16,288 bases of DNA from an uncultured Bacteroidales bacterium. GTDB lineage: Bacteria > Bacteroidota > Bacteroidia > Bacteroidales > UBA932. The DNA is taken from contig ONFK01000008.1 of assembly GCA_900317065.1 (NCBI GenBank), positions 1 through 16,288 of the forward strand, in the 5' to 3' direction. Below, in pieces: positions 15,843-16,288 of this stretch (positions are counted from its first letter, which is position 1; each line of letters starts with the position of its first letter). Both the position numbers and the translations under genes were made by a program. The notes beneath the pieces are model-generated. The model was not told where the DNA came from. It saw only the letters and a list, made by a program, of their open reading frames with translations, and made no database searches.

Positions 15843-16288
15843 ATGTGTGGAATCGTAGGTATTCTCAATGTTCAGGAACAGTCTGACGCCCTGCGCCGGA
15901 AGGCCCTGGAAATGAGTCGCAGGATCCGTCATCGCGGTCCGGACTGGAGCGGCATCTGGAGCGGCGGAAGTGCGATCCTGGCCCATGAGCGCTTGAGCAT
16001 CGTCGATCCGGAATCGGGCGGGCAGCCCCTGCTTTCTCCGGATGGGAAACTGGTGCTGGCCGTGAATGGCGAAATCTACAACCACCAGGAGATCCGTCGG
16101 CGATATGCCGGGAAGTATGATTTCCAGACAGGAAGCGACTGCGAGGTCATCTTGGCATTGTATCGCGAAAAGGGACCGGATTTCCTGGAAGAACTCAGCG
16201 GGATATTCGCCTTCGTGCTCTATGACACGGAGAAAGACGCCTTCCTGATTGCCCGCGATCCTATCGGCGTGATTCCGCTGTATATCGG
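15843..16288 (+). CDS. asnB: Asparagine synthase, glutamine-hydrolysing (3' end beyond the window)
   Basis: The first 148 codons of a gene that continues past base 16288. The product makes asparagine from aspartate, ATP and glutamine. The N-terminal Ntn glutaminase domain is clear: catalytic Cys2 exposed after Met removal (MCGIVGIL), RHRGPDWSG (about 29-37), HERLSIVD, the oxyanion/ligand loop NGEIYNH (about 75-81), TGSDCEVIL, and RDPIGVIPLY near the window end. The C-terminal ATP-binding synthetase domain lies outside and could not be checked. ATG 15843 is fixed by the invariant Met-Cys start. A purine-rich AAGGATAAGG precedes it. Its place after glnK-amtB adds a third class of glutamine user to the cluster. 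Related AsnB-type enzymes with other substrates exist, but the motifs agree best with AsnB. Confidence 0.92.
   Translation, partial: MCGIVGILNVQEQSDALRRKALEMSRRIRHRGPDWSGIWSGGSAILAHERLSIVDPESGGQPLLSPDGKLVLAVNGEIYNHQEIRRRYAGKYDFQTGSDCEVILALYREKGPDFLEELSGIFAFVLYDTEKDAFLIARDPIGVIPLYI

Overview
The window reads as a bacterial chromosome segment from the order Bacteroidales, probably a gut or gut-like lineage. The evidence is a type III glutamine synthetase, a Bacteroides-type PurF-like amidotransferase, start codons without Shine-Dalgarno sequences, lipobox proteins of Bacteroidetes style, and a TTTG/TAnnTTTG-like promoter. The right-hand cluster is clearly GC-rich while the left end and its long intergenic region are more AT-rich (judged by eye). 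A genus cannot be assigned from this sequence alone. All supportable genes are on the + strand.

Left part (1-1800): the 3' end of one gene and two complete small lipoprotein genes of unknown function, closed by a strong intrinsic terminator at 1761-1793. Positions 1801-2490 hold no credible gene. They do hold a cluster of TTGTGAC repeats with a 14-bp palindrome, and a 25-nt interrupted inverted repeat.

Middle (2490-2771): a Bacteroidetes-like promoter, about 180 nt of structured leader or small RNA, and a very strong terminator hairpin only about 60 nt before the glutamine synthetase gene. An upstream segment can pair with the 5' arm of this terminator, so the region may be an attenuator of the nitrogen operon. 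A free-standing 6S-like small RNA is the main alternative.

Right part (2772-14125): a tightly packed run glnN (glutamine synthetase III, split by one in-frame TAA), gltB, gltD, pyrG and a PurF-like amidotransferase, with gaps of 5-6 nt or overlaps of 1-20 nt. A 114-nt gap with a perfect hairpin and an 11-codon reading frame follows. Then come glnK (P-II), amtB (ammonium channel) and asnB, which is cut by the window end.

Together the genes form a glutamine hub. AmtB brings in ammonium under P-II control, GlnN fixes it into glutamine, GltBD turns glutamine plus 2-oxoglutarate into glutamate, and PyrG, the PurF-like enzyme and AsnB spend the glutamine amide on CTP, probably phosphoribosylamine, and asparagine. 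The two points most worth checking are the broken glutamine synthetase frame and the putative terminator/antiterminator in front of it.
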